From: Piscicola geometra
Lineage: Eukaryota; Annelida; Clitellata; Hirudinida; Piscicolidae
Assembly (NCBI GenBank): GCA_943735955.1
Contig: OX030963.1
Location: 552,642 to 616,641 of the forward strand
Direction of reading: 5' to 3'
DNA length: 64,000 bases
The translations under genes were made by a program, and so were the position numbers. Under the pieces are notes generated by a model that saw nothing but the letters and a program-made list of their open reading frames with translations, was not told the origin of the DNA and did no database searches. Each line of letters starts with the position of its first letter. Position 1 is the first letter of the stretch. Below, piece by piece: positions 1 through 10,295 of the stretch.

Positions 1-1113
1 GATGATGTTGTGGCTGGTGAGTCCAGGAAGAAGAGCAGTGGATCGGGCACCTCCTCACCCATGAACACCTTCAAGAACAAGTTCAAGGCGTTGAGCAACA
101 ACAACATCAAACACAACAACAACATCAACAACTCAATCACCAGCAACAACAACAACACTACTCCATCTGCACGAGTGAAGGGCTCGCAGGCAGAGGGACA
201 CAAGCAAGTGAACAGGAGCAACAGATTCCTCTCCAGAATCTTCGCCAACAAGCAACCGAAGAAGCAACAACCAGCACTCAAGCAGCAACACTCACAACAA
301 CAACTCAACTCCTCCTTCTACCTCCCCATGAATTCATGTTCCTCCCAAGCCAAAGCCAAAATGAGCAGTGAGTTTGGCTTCGACGAGGCGACCAGAGAGG
401 CAACACTCAAGGCCAGGACCTACAGTTTCGACAGCATCATCACGAAAGGGGTGTACGCTGGTGGTGGTGCTGATGATGATGCCTCCTACATGCATTTAAT
501 TGATTGCATCTCCAAGGCGACCCGAAGCAATCACCACAACTTCTCCACCACCTCTCCCTTCCACACATCCACCTCTCACCTCCCTCCCTCCTCTTCTTCC
601 TTTTCCGATGTCTTCTCCTCCGACAACTCCCTAGCATCTCCCACCAAGAAGCACCACCAAGAGGCCAACAACAACAACAACACCTTCTCTCACTATGTCA
701 GCAACTACTCACCTACTTCAAAGTCTTACCACCATCATCATCAGCACCATACCATCTTCAGTGATGATGATGATAGTGCTAGTGATGATGGAGATCTCGA
801 CAGACGCATCAGCTGCAAAGGCGATGAGTACTACAGAGTTGGTGCTGATGATGATGATGAAAAGAAGGAGCATCATCATCATCAGAGGCCTGAAGTCAAG
901 AATGGTGATGATGATAATGATGATGACGATGGGGGTGGTGATGATAATGATGATGATAAAACTCGACCAAGAGATGACTGGGTCGACAACTATTTCGTTC
1001 TCGACAGTGTTGACGAAAGTGAAGAGGAAGACAAGAAGAATGAAAGTGGGGAGGGCAACAATCATATTTGTTCAAAACTTGAAACTAATATAAATTCTAA
1101 GAAAGATCCTTAA
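1..1113 (+). CDS. C-terminal exon of an unrecognised N/H/D-rich protein (partial, 5' end outside window)
   Basis: The reading frame is open from the first base (Asp-Asp-Val-Val-Ala-Gly-Glu...) and runs to a TAA at 1111-1113. There is no convincing start codon, so this is probably the 3' end of a gene that begins upstream. The product is low in complexity: Asn runs near residues 27-50, a basic Gln/Lys-rich part, a more ordinary stretch with KARTYSFDSI and SYMHLIDCISKATR, then His-rich and Asp-rich runs. It ends with an acidic segment ([20 protein letters not shown]). I recognise no domain. The last third is repeated, with two frame-preserving deletions, as the tail of the SH2 gene at 7330-7687. 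That argues that the reading frame is translated. Function is unknown. Confidence 0.6.
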   Translation, partial: DDVVAGESRKKSSGSGTSSPMNTFKNKFKALSNNNIKHNNNINNSITSNNNNTTPSARVKGSQAEGHKQVNRSNRFLSRIFANKQPKKQQPALKQQHSQQQLNSSFYLPMNSCSSQAKAKMSSEFGFDEATREATLKARTYSFDSIITKGVYAGGGADDDASYMHLIDCISKATRSNHHNFSTTSPFHTSTSHLPPSSSSFSDVFSSDNSLASPTKKHHQEANNNNNTFSHYVSNYSPTSKSYHHHHQHHTIFSDDDDSASDDGDLDRRISCKGDEYYRVGADDDDEKKEHHHHQRPEVKNGDDDNDDDDGGGDDNDDDKTRPRDDWVDNYFVLDSVDESEEEDKKNESGEGNNHICSKLETNINSKKDP

Positions 1114-1138
1114 TGTTTCAAGTCACTCGCCAGGCTTG

Positions 1139-1237
1139 GGTTCGTCTGTCCCAATTCTTCGTCTGTCCCAATTCTTCGTCTGTCTCAATTCTTCATCTGT
1201 CCTAATTCTTCGTCTGTCCAAATTCTTCGTCTGTGAA
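1139..1237. repeat. Short copy of a 17-bp minisatellite (CCCAATTCTTCGTCTGT type)
   Basis: About six degenerate units follow the stop codon of the first gene. The same unit, expanded to more than thirty copies, lies at the equivalent position after the duplicated tail at 7714-8320. The satellite was therefore part of the duplicated segment and grew at only one site. Confidence 0.85.
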
Positions 1238-1595
1238 CAGAGCAGCAACTACCCGAAAGTTTTCAAATCATATCATAGGATAGTTCAAAAATAAGAATAA
1301 GAAGACCAAAATTAACTGCTTAGTTTAGTTAGTGTGCTATTCACAAAACAACATAGGATAATCGATTAAGTTTGTCAAATAGGCATCACTATGATATTTG
1401 TTGTTCTGTTTATAATTAAATGCATTAATTAATCTCAAACAATTATAAAAACTAATTCATTGCAAATAATGATTTTTATTATTTATTATATTTTATATTA
1501 TAATTACTAATTTTTTCTCAACAGATTACTACGATATTCAAATTGACCATGGAAGCAAATAGTGAGCGTGCTGGTGTGTTGAGGAATGAAGATTT
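1238..1595. other. AT-rich intergenic stretch
   Basis: No coding frame, RNA gene or clear repeat is seen. It probably includes the 3' flank of the first gene. Confidence 0.5.
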
Positions 1596-1604
1596 TGACT
1601 TGAG

Positions 1605-2716
1605 GGTTGTAGGTTAACTGCACACAAACGAAAGCGCGCTGCATGTGTTAAATGTACATTTGATTGTGCACATTTCTTCTTAAAATGCGATTTATCTGAA
1701 AATCCTAATCCTAACCTTAACAATCAATCAATCAATCAAATCAATTTCTATAGCGCTCTTTCTTCAAATTCAAGAGCGCTCGTAAATGAATTTGTTAAAC
1801 AGATATGTCTTCAGATCCTTAGGAAAAGTAAATAATGATTAAGAAGTAGTTAAATAAGGAGGTAATGAGTTCCAAATATATGGACCTGCATAATGTGATG
1901 ATAAATAGGAGTACGGCTAACGATTCTAGCTGCATAATTAAAATGGTTTTAAAGTACTTTCAAGTAATTTATAATAGAGTGAATTACAATATTCAATTCG
2001 AGATAGAAAAAGTGCAGAAACTAACATCTTTAAAGAAGGGTCATCTAAGTAAGGTAATAATTGTCTAGTACGTCTGAGATGAAAATAGCAAGATTTAGTA
2101 ACAAATAGAATTCGGTTTGGTTAGTTTTGAGTCAAAATAAATCCTAAGCTACGACTATGATTAGATGGAACAATAGTATGAGAGGAAAATTTTTTATCAA
2201 AAAATATAAGTTCCAATTTTATTGGATTCAATTTTAAAGACATTGAGCTAGACCAATTTTCAATAGATAATAGACATAAACACAGTCATGTGTAGAAGAT
2301 TCGTTCTGTCCTTCATCTGCAGAACTCATATGCCTTGTGAAGCAGGTATCCAGTGGGTGCTTGCAAGCTGTGCACTGGTACTCAATTTGAGGCCCTGGCA
2401 CTTCTTTCTTTAAAAATAAGTTTTTATTGTAGTCCGTTAGACAGTTATTGGTTGAAGATTTTAGTTCCGAGAGCAAGATAAATTTAAAACCAAAAATCAA
2501 GAAAAAATATAAATAATAATAATTATTATTATTATTTGAAGTTAAAAAAAACTAAATTATTAGATAAGACAAACTATTTAACAAAATCATTAAACGGGCA
2601 AACCAAAAAGAATCCTAAATTAACGTTTTTTTTGTAAAAAAGAAGAAATGTGCAAAAAAAAATGTGCATTTAACACATGCAGCGCGATGTGTGCAGTGTG
2701 CAGTTAGCCTACGACC
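1605..2716. mobile_element. Non-autonomous TIR DNA transposon, copy 1 (composite)
   Basis: The element starts GGTTGTAGGTTAACTGCAC and its right end, read on the minus strand, starts GGTCGTAGGCTAACTGCAC. The inverted ends match for about 75 bp and share GCGCTGCATGTGTTAAATG. The 9-bp word TGACTTGAG flanks both sides (1596-1604 and 2717-2725) as a target-site duplication. There is no transposase frame. The interior holds a degraded LINE 3' end on the minus strand (about 1725-2290, with CAATCAATCAATC and the AGCGCT tail), so the element probably received a LINE insertion or carries one. A 9-bp duplication fits Mutator-like elements, but the superfamily is an inference. Confidence 0.8.
1725..2290 (-). 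mobile_element. Degraded LINE 3' fragment inside TIR copy 1
   Basis: Read on the minus strand it ends with the hairpin-like GAGCGCTCT...AGAGCGCTATAG tail and a (GATT)n run, like the LINE at 52.7-54.5 kb. Around 2090-2280 it keeps phrases also present at 53300-53525 (AGCAAGATTTAG, ACAAATAGAATT, TATAAGTTC). It is heavily mutated and has no open frame. Confidence 0.6.
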
Positions 2717-2752
2717 TGACTTGAGGGTTTTTGTTAAAGCAAATTATTCAAA

Positions 2753-3203
2753 GGTTGTAGGTTAACTGCACACCAAAGAAAACGCGCTGCATGTGTTAAA
2801 TGCACATTTTCTTTTGCACATGATCTGCGTTTTATCCATTTTATTTTTACCTTTTAAAAATTGATATTTTATTTTATCGATATTGCTTTTCTAAAATCAG
2901 TTAAAAAAATTGTTATGTTTTAAAATCAGTTAAAAAAATTGTTATGTTTTAAAATCAGTTAAATAAATTGTTGTTTTATCTTTTTTTCCATTTTTCAAAA
3001 TTTTTATACATTTTTTTTATAATTTTAGAATTAAAAAAATATTTTTATAGGTTTCTGCAAATAATTAAATAAATTTTAATATTTTACTTTTTTGAAATCT
3101 TTCTGCTTTTTACCCCATCAATCCGCAGAATATAACGCGCAAAATCAAATGTGCATTTACTACATGCAGCGCGTTTTCTTTGGTGTGCATTTCCCCTATA
3201 ACC
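2753..3203. mobile_element. MITE-like TIR element, copy 2 (451 bp)
   Basis: The left end GGTTGTAGGTTAACTGCAC and the reverse complement of the right end GGTTATAGGGGAAATGCAC open inverted repeats of about 80 bp that share GCACACCAAAGAAAACGCG. The 9-bp word TTATTCAAA flanks both sides (2744-2752 and 3204-3212). The AT-rich interior contains a 27-bp sequence (AAAATCAGTTAAA...) three times near 2890-2970. It has no coding capacity. It is clearly the same family as copy 1, which ends only 36 bp to the left. Confidence 0.87.
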
Positions 3204-3212
3204 TTATTCAAA

Positions 3213-3759
3213 GCTATCAGAACCACTTCAAAGAAACAACATCATAAAAATAATTGTGCAAAGAATGTATTTATTTGAAGTTTTAGTTATAGTTATAGTT
3301 GTGGAGGCTCCCTTAACTTCAAAGAAACAACATCATAAAAATAAATGTTCAAAGTAACACAATGACAACATTGTGTTCATTTTTCATAATAAAAGCAATA
3401 AAAACGTTATTTATTTAAATTTTATAATTAATAATAAATAAAACTTATTTTTATGTTAAAAATTAATGAAGCTTGAATTGTCGCTTCAACAAGCTGCAAA
3501 CTTGATTTTAAGCAATGCTTAGAAGTGTGCGTCACTTTTTTAGCCTAACACCATGTAAAATCTTTGATGCTAATTTCAACTTTTAAATGGCTCTATCTTC
3601 GTTATAAATTATCGTTTTTTAATATATTTTATATATTTATTTTTGTTTTTAACTTCTTTTTCAAAAAATTACAATTTCACTTGCGAAAAGATAATTTGAA
3701 AAAGTTATGCGACTTCCTAATTTAAAGCGACTTTAATATTTTAATATTTTGTTTGAAGT
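3213..3759. other. AT-rich intergenic DNA with a 90-bp local duplication
   Basis: A phrase beginning ACTTCAAAGAAACAACATCA occurs near 3226 and again near 3316, about 90 bp apart. Nothing else is recognised. Confidence 0.5.
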
Positions 3760-3769
3760 GGTATTTCAT

Positions 3770-4020
3770 GGTTCTAGGATAAAAGGTCTTTTGGATAAAA
3801 AGTCTTCCGGATAAAAAGTCTTCGGATAAAAAGTCTTCCGGATAAAAAGTCTTCAGATAAAAATTCTTCGGATAAAAAGTCTTCGGATAAAAAGTCTTCG
3901 GATAAAAAGTCTTCGGATAAAAAGTCTTCGGATAAAAAGTCTTCGGATAAAAAGTCTTCCGGATAAAAAGTAATCATCATCACCACCACCACCACCAGTT
4001 ATCATCATCATCGTCATCAT

Positions 4021-4060
<40 letters not shown>

Positions 4061-4239
4061 TGTGCGTGCGTGCGTGCGTGCGTGTGTGTGTGTGATGATG
4101 ATGATGATAACTGGTGGTGGTGGTGGTGGAGATTATGATGATGACTTTTTATCCGGAAGACTTTTTATCCGGAAGTCTTTTTATCCGAAGAATTGTTATC
4201 CGATGACTTATTATCCGGAAGAACTTTTATCCGTTTACC
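3770..4239. mobile_element. Foldback TIR element with tandem-repeat arms and a (TG)n core
   Basis: The left arm (about 3775-4020) is a tandem array of GGATAAAAAGTCTTC units followed by (CAC)n and (ATC)n. The right arm (about 4095-4232) is the inverted counterpart: (GAT)n, then (GGT)n, then GACTTTTTATCCGGAA units. A (TG)n/(TGCG)n spacer lies between. The ends are GGTTCTAGGATAAAAG on the left and, inverted, GGTAAACGGATAAAAG on the right. The 10-bp word GGTATTTCAT flanks both sides (3760-3769 and 4240-4249). It could form a long hairpin. Its first bases resemble those of the two TIR elements at 1.6-3.2 kb. No protein is encoded. Confidence 0.8.
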
Positions 4240-4249
4240 GGTATTTCAT

Positions 4250-4643
4250 AGATTCAAGCATTTAAAAAAATTATATTCAATAAAAAATATATTCTTTTTA
4301 TAAAATAATTGTTACAATTTTCAACATTTAAATAAGATTTCATTGTTCACAATCAAAATGGGAAAAACTGGTAGACCAAATTAATGCATATCAACTCTTG
4401 TGAATAAAATTAAATTTTTTAATTAATAATTTTTTTAGCTCAATAGCTTTTTCAATTATGTTTGCTTGCGAATTTTGGAACTTTTGATAATTCAATAGGC
4501 ATGCATCAGCATCTAGAGTTCACTAATTAACTCTGATACAATAGCAAATCAATAAAAATTCATTCATTTTTGGCAATAACAATTCTACTATATTGCTTCA
4601 CCACTGATTTATTAATTATTGAGCCCAATCTTACCCAAACCTG
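4250..4643. promoter_or_regulatory. AT-rich 5' flank of the SH2 gene
   Basis: This stretch upstream of the first SH2-gene exon has no coding frame. It may contain the promoter and 5' UTR, but no specific element can be named. Confidence 0.3.
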
Positions 4644-6510
4644 ATGATCCTTATGCAAACTGCAGACGACGATATCCCCATGATGCCCATGTGGAAGTCC
4701 TACCGTGAGCATCCTCTTCCATCCATCCTCACATCCATCTCTTCTTCCATCCATCCTCACATCCATCTTCTCTCCCATCCATCCTCACATCCATCTCCTC
4801 TCCCATCCATCCTCACATCCATCTCCTCTCCCATCCATCCTCACATCCATCTTCTCTTCCATCCATCCTCACATCCATCTCCTCTCTCATCCATCCTCAC
4901 ATCCATCTTCTCTCCCATCCATCCTCACATCCATCTCCTCTCCCATCCATCCTCACATCCATCTTCTCTTCCATCCATCCTCACATCCATCTCCTCTTCC
5001 ATCCATCCTCACATCCATCTCCTCTCCCATCCATCCTCACATCCATCTCCTTTTCCATCCATCCTCACATCCATCTCCTCTTCCATCCATCCTCACATCC
5101 ATCTCTTCTTCCATCCATCCTCACATCCATCTCCTCTCCCATCCATCCTCACATCCATCTCCTCTCCCATCCATCCTCACATCCATCTCTTCTTCCATCC
5201 ATCCTCACATCCATCTCCTCTTCCATCCATCCTCACATCCATCTTTTCTTCCATCCATCCTCCCATCCATCCTCACATCCATCTCCTCTTCCATCCATCC
5301 TCACATCCATCTTCTCTCCCATCCATCCTCACATCCATCCTCCTATCCATCTCCTCTTCCATCCATCCTCTCATCCATCTTCTCTTCCATCCATCTCATT
5401 TGCCTAAATCATCTCAATGCCATCCATTCCCACCTCCACACCTTACCTTCTCTTCGCCCTCTCTTCATCACACCCTCCTCACAACCACCTCTCTTCATCA
5501 CACCCTCCTCACAACCACCTCTCTTCATCACACCCTCCTCACAACCACCTCTCTTCATCACACCCTCCTCACAACCACCTCTCTTCATCACACCCTCCTC
5601 ACAACCACCTCTCTTCATCACACCCTCCTCACAACCACCTCTCTTCATCACACCCTCCTCACAACCACCTCTCTTCATCACACCCTCCTCACTACCACCT
5701 CTCTTCATCACACCCTCCTCACAACCACCTCTCTTCATCACACCCTCCTCACAACCACCTCTCTTCATCACACCCTCCTCACAACCACCTCTTTTCATCA
5801 CACCCTCCTCACAACCACCTCTCTTCATCACACCTTCCTCACAACCACCTCTCTTCATCACACCCTCCTCACAACCACCTCTCTTCATCACACCCTCCTC
5901 ACAACCACCTCTCTTCATCAGACCCTCCTCACTACCACCTCTCTTCATCACACCCTCCTCACAACCACCTCTCTTCATCACACCCTTCTCACAACCACCT
6001 CTCTTCATCACACCCTCCTCACAACCACCTCTCTTTATCACACCCTCCTCACAACCACCTCTCTTCATCACACCTTCCTCACAACCACCTCTCTTCATCA
6101 CACCCTCTTCACAACCACCTCTCTTCATCACACCCTCCTCACAACCACCTCTCTTCATCACACCCTCCTCACAACCACCTCTCTTCATCACACCCTCCTC
6201 ACAACCACCTCTTCACCCTTTGCCTCTTTACCACCACTTCCTCCAGTCTACCATCTGCAACAACAAGCTCCCAAGCCGAAGAGACTCTCATGCCAGAAGG
6301 ACGTGAGTTCTTGTCTGCCTGCCTGCTTGCCTGCCTGCTTGTCTGTTTGCCTGCTTATTGTCTGCTTGTCTGTTTGCATGCACCTCTTTACACCGGTCTT
6401 GAACTTCAATGCTCCGTCATCTTCACCTTGCAGATTGTCAACAGACCTCCCTACTATGGAAAGGAGTGAGTCAGCTTGTGTTGTGTGCCTCTTGACTTCT
6501 CAACTCACCT

Positions 6511-6559
<49 letters not shown>

Positions 6560-7687
6560 CCTATCATCATCAACGCCATCATCATCATGACGACGAGCAG
6601 GTACCATGGCTCGGTGTCTCAAAAAGAGGCGGACTTCCTGCTGACGATCGGAGGCGAGGGCAGCTACCTCATCAGGGAGAGCCAGCGAGCCCCCGGCCAG
6701 TACACCCTTGCCATCCGGTCAGCCTCATCGCCATCATCATCATCGCCATCATCACCACCATCATTGCCATCATCATTGCCATCATCATCCTGATCATCAT
6801 CATCATCATTGGCATCATCATCATCCTCATCGTCATCATCGCCATTCAGTCAGCATCGCTAACTTTATCAGATCCTGCATAATGATGATGAGGATGGTGA
6901 TGATGATGATGGTGGTGATGATGATGATGGTGGTGATGATGATGATGGTGGTGATGATGATGATGGTGGTGATGATGATGATGACGATGATGATGATGAT
7001 GCAGGTTTGATGGAGTCACCAAGAACTTCAAGCTCTACTTTGACAAGCAGCACTACGTTGGAGAGAAGAAGTTCGATGCTGTCAATGACCTAGGTATCAT
7101 CATCATCACCATCATCACCACCACACAAACAACAACAACAACAACAGCAACAAGCACAACACACAACAGTGGCGGATGGCCTGATCACCTTCTACTTGGA
7201 GTCGAAGGCGGCAGACTACATCGCAGCGCTCTCCAAGCAGTCGCATTACGCCGAGTCGCCATACATCGCATTCAACACGCACAAGAAACACCAGCAACAA
7301 CACAAACAACAACAACAACAACACTCAGTCTTTTCCTCCGACAACTCCCTAGCATCTCCCACCAAGAAGCACCATCAAGAAGCCGCCAACAACAACAACA
7401 ACACCTCCTCTCATTATGTCAAAGGCGATGAGTACTACAGAGTTGGTGCTGATGATGATGATGAAAAGGAGGAGCATCATCATCATCAGAGGCCTGAAGT
7501 CAAGAATGGTGATGATGATAATGATGATGATAAAACTCGACCAAGAGATGACTGGGTCGACAACTATTTCGTTCTCGACAGTGGTGACGAAAGTGAAGAG
7601 GAAGACAAGAAGAATGAAAGTGGGGAGGGCAACAATCATATTTGTTCAAAACTTGAAAATAATATAAATTCTAAGAAAGATCCATAA
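4644..7687 (+). CDS. Chimaerin-type SH2 protein lacking C1 and RhoGAP, with a duplicated acidic tail
   Basis: Six exons fit GT-AG borders and phases: 4644-4704 (up to MWKSY), 6247-6302 ([13 protein letters not shown]), 6434-6465 ([10 protein letters not shown]), 6601-6717, 7005-7093 and 7170-7687. The protein opens like alpha2/beta-chimaerin (WKSYLYQLQQEAP in vertebrates) and contains a full SH2 domain: [15 protein letters not shown], the phosphotyrosine-binding [26 protein letters not shown] and [19 protein letters not shown]. In chimaerins a C1 domain (diacylglycerol) and a Rac-GAP domain follow. Here the last exon instead runs through a Gln-rich linker into a copy of the acidic tail of the gene at 1-1113 and stops at 7685-7687. 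No C1 or GAP exon was seen before the tetraspanin at 10.3 kb. It may be a working adaptor, a fusion, or a truncated pseudogene. Either ATG at 4644 or 4653 could be the start. Confidence 0.8.
4705..5400. repeat. Minisatellite of CATCCATCCTCACATCCATC units in SH2 intron 1
   Basis: About twenty-five units of 27-28 bp differ mainly in CTCCTCTCC, CTTCTCTTC and similar variants. Long open frames across it (Pro/Ser/His-rich) exist in all three plus-strand frames and are repeat artefacts. Confidence 0.95.
5457..6212. repeat. 30-bp minisatellite, about 25 copies, in SH2 intron 1
   Basis: The unit CTCTTCATCACACCCTCCTC plus ACAACCACCT is repeated in exact 30-bp register with scattered point changes. 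Because 30 is divisible by three, all frames stay open; none is taken as coding. Confidence 0.97.
6510..7004. repeat. ATC/GAT trinucleotide tracts in two SH2 introns
   Basis: (ATC)n occupies 6510-6590 and 6720-6850, and (GATGAT/GGT)n fills 6885-6998, just before the acceptor of exon 5 at 7004. The SH2 exons are closely bracketed by these repeats. Confidence 0.9.
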
Positions 7688-8335
7688 TCTGTCAAGTCAC
7701 TCGCCAGGCTTGGGTTCGTCTTTCCCAATTCTTCGTCTGTCTCAATTCTTCATCTGTCCCAATTCTTCGTCTGTCCCAAATCTTCGTCTGTCCCAATTCT
7801 TCGTCTGTCCCAATTCTTTGTCTGTTCCAATTCTTCGTTTGTTCTAATTCTTCGTTTGTCCCAATTCTTCATCTGTCCCAATTCTTCGTCTGTCCCAATT
7901 CTTCGTCTGTCCCAATTCTTCGTCGGTCCCAATTCTTCGTCTGTCCCAATTCTTTGTCTGTCCCAATTCTTCGTTTGTTCTAATTCTTCGTTTGTCCCAA
8001 TTCTTCGTCTGTCCCAATTATTCGTCTGTCCCAATTCTTCGTTTGTTCTAATTCTTCGTTTGTCCCAATTCTTCGTCTGTCCCAATTCTTTGTCTGTCCC
8101 AATTCTTCGTCTGTCCCAATTCTTTGTCGGTCCCAATTCTTCGTTTGTCCCAATTCTTTGTCTGTCCTAATTCTTCGTTTGTTCTAGTTCTTCGTTTGTC
8201 CCAATTCTTCGTTTGTCCCAATTCTTCGTCTGTCCCAATTCTTCGTCTGTCCCAATTCTTCGTCTGTCCCAATTCTTCGTCTGTCCCAATTCTTCGTCGG
8301 TCCTAATTCTTCGTCTGTTACACATCTGCTATCCT
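7688..8335. repeat. 17-bp minisatellite after the duplicated tail
   Basis: Roughly 35 copies of CCCAATTCTTCGTCTGT with variants (CGTTTGT, CGTCGGT, TTGTCTG) follow the stop at 7685-7687 and a 27-bp phrase (GTCAAGTCACTCGCCAGGCT...) shared with 1118-1140. It is the expanded copy of the array at 1139-1237. Confidence 0.95.
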
Positions 8336-10295
8336 GCATATCATTCTTGCGACTTGCGAAGGCAGCTGAAACGATTGCCAGTCCGAAGCGCATTGCTGGA
8401 GCACCGTTGCTGTGCTGACTTGTGGTGAGACTGGCGCTTTACTGGAGCACCGTTGCTGTGCTGACTTGTGGTGAGACTGGAGCACTGCTGGAGGAACATC
8501 TTATGAATCGTTGCTCAAGGATTCGTTTAATAATATTATCATCAGTTATGTTTTTTTATTTATTTTCATTAATATCACTTAGAAACGTATTATTATTGTT
8601 ATTTGTGTGTTTGTGCACTCACTCACCTTGCATGCCTTGCCACCATCACCAACCAAACCAACGTTGCCATCTCAGAGCCACCATCACCAACCAAACCAAC
8701 GTTGCCATCTCAGAGCCACCATCACCAACCAAACCAACGTTGCCATCTCAGAGGCAGACTGTTACTTACGGACTGTTTTTTTATTTAATGTGATGCTCAT
8801 CAACAACAAATTATATCACTATCATCATCATCCCTATCAACATCGTCTTCATCAGCATCAACGTTATCATTATCATCACCACCAGCCTAATTTATTGGCA
8901 ATTTACATTTTTCACTTTCTGAGTTTATTTAGTTTTTAACATATTGAATGTTCAAATCAGCAATTTTGTGTTTTTTTGTTGCACCTTCAGCGTGTGTGAG
9001 GGTGGCCCACATGTGGCAGGTCCATATACCTATATATAGTATATATATATATATGGGCAGGTCCATATACCTATATATAGTATATATATATATGTGGGCA
9101 GGTCCATATACCTATATATAGTATATATATATATGTGGGCAGGTCCATATACCTATATATAGTATATATATATATATATATATATGGGCAGGTCCATATA
9201 CCTATATATAGTATATATATATATGGGCAGGTCCATATAGGACCCGCTTGGTGCCCATTCAGCACCCATGGAGGTCTCAAGTAGGAATTCTCTCAGGCAC
9301 TATCATCAGCATCATCATCATCGCTATTGTCATCATCGCTATTGTCATCATCGCCATTATCATCATCATCAGCATCATCATCATCGCCATTATCATCATC
9401 GCCATTATCATCATCGCCATTATCATCATCATCATCATCGCTATTGTCATCATCATCAGCATTATCATCATCGCCATTATCATCATCGCCATTATCATCA
9501 TCATCATCATCGCTATTGTCATCATCATCATCATCATCATCGCTATTGTCATCATCATCAGCATCATCATCATCGCCATTATCATCATCGCCATTATCAT
9601 CATCATCATCATCGCTATTGTCATCATCATCATTATCATCATCGCCATTATCATCATCATCAGCATCATCATCATCGCCATTATCATCATCGCCATTATC
9701 ATCATCGCCATTATCATCATCATCAGCATTATCATCATCGCCATTATCATCATCGCCATTATCATCATCATCATCATCGCTATTGTCATCATCATCATCA
9801 TCATCATCGCTATTGTCATCATCGCCATTATCATCATCGCCATTATCATCATCGCCATTATCATCATCGCCATTATCATCATCATCATCATCGCTATTGT
9901 CATCATCGCCATTATCATCATCGCCATTATCATCATCGCCATTATCATCATCAGCATCATCATCATCATCGCCACCAGCATCTACATAAAACGACTTCAA
10001 GAGTTTGCTTTCTTTGCTTGCGAGATGACGTCACATTGCAGAAACTTCTTGTTTACAGTTCACGCGGAAGTATTTCTCAGAAGGTCTTCGATGAAAATAA
10101 AGAGAAATAAAAATAAATAGATGAAGATAATAAATAAAAAAAACATAATATAATAGAATAACTTTAATATAATTAAATAAACATAATAGAAAAGAATAAC
10201 TTTAATTATTAAAGTTTAATAGAATAACCAAAATAGAGTATAAATAACTAGCAAACCTCTGTGCAAAGTGCTGGTGCTTGTAAGGTCGGCAAGCA
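8336..10295. other. Intergenic repeats between the SH2 gene and the tetraspanin
   Basis: No exon was found. It contains a 46-bp duplication with GGAGCACCGTTGCTGTGCTG (8397-8475), three copies of a 38-bp unit with ACCAAACCAACGTTGCCATC (about 8640-8752), five to six copies of a unit of roughly 40-50 bp with GGGCAGGTCCATATACC followed by (TA)n (9010-9240), and a long ATC/GCC/ATT array (9300-9985). The C1 and GAP exons expected of a chimaerin were looked for here and not seen. Confidence 0.8.

Noticed and set aside
5457..6212. Centromeric or telomeric satellite
   Set aside because: Arrays are private to single introns and lack telomere motifs such as TTAGGG runs.
4644..6590. Long Pro/Ser/His open frames (up to 648 codons) across the first SH2 intron
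   Set aside because: They translate 27-30 bp tandem repeats, are open in several frames at once, and are crossed by the SH2 gene's well-supported splice sites.
9248..10120. Ile-, His- or Asp-rich open frames over the ATC array upstream of the tetraspanin
   Set aside because: Microsatellite translation in four frames; no conserved segment.
8336..10295. Hidden C1 and RhoGAP exons of the chimaerin
   Set aside because: I looked for the C1 Cys/His pattern and GAP arginine-finger surroundings on the plus strand and saw none, though a tiny or diverged exon could be missed.
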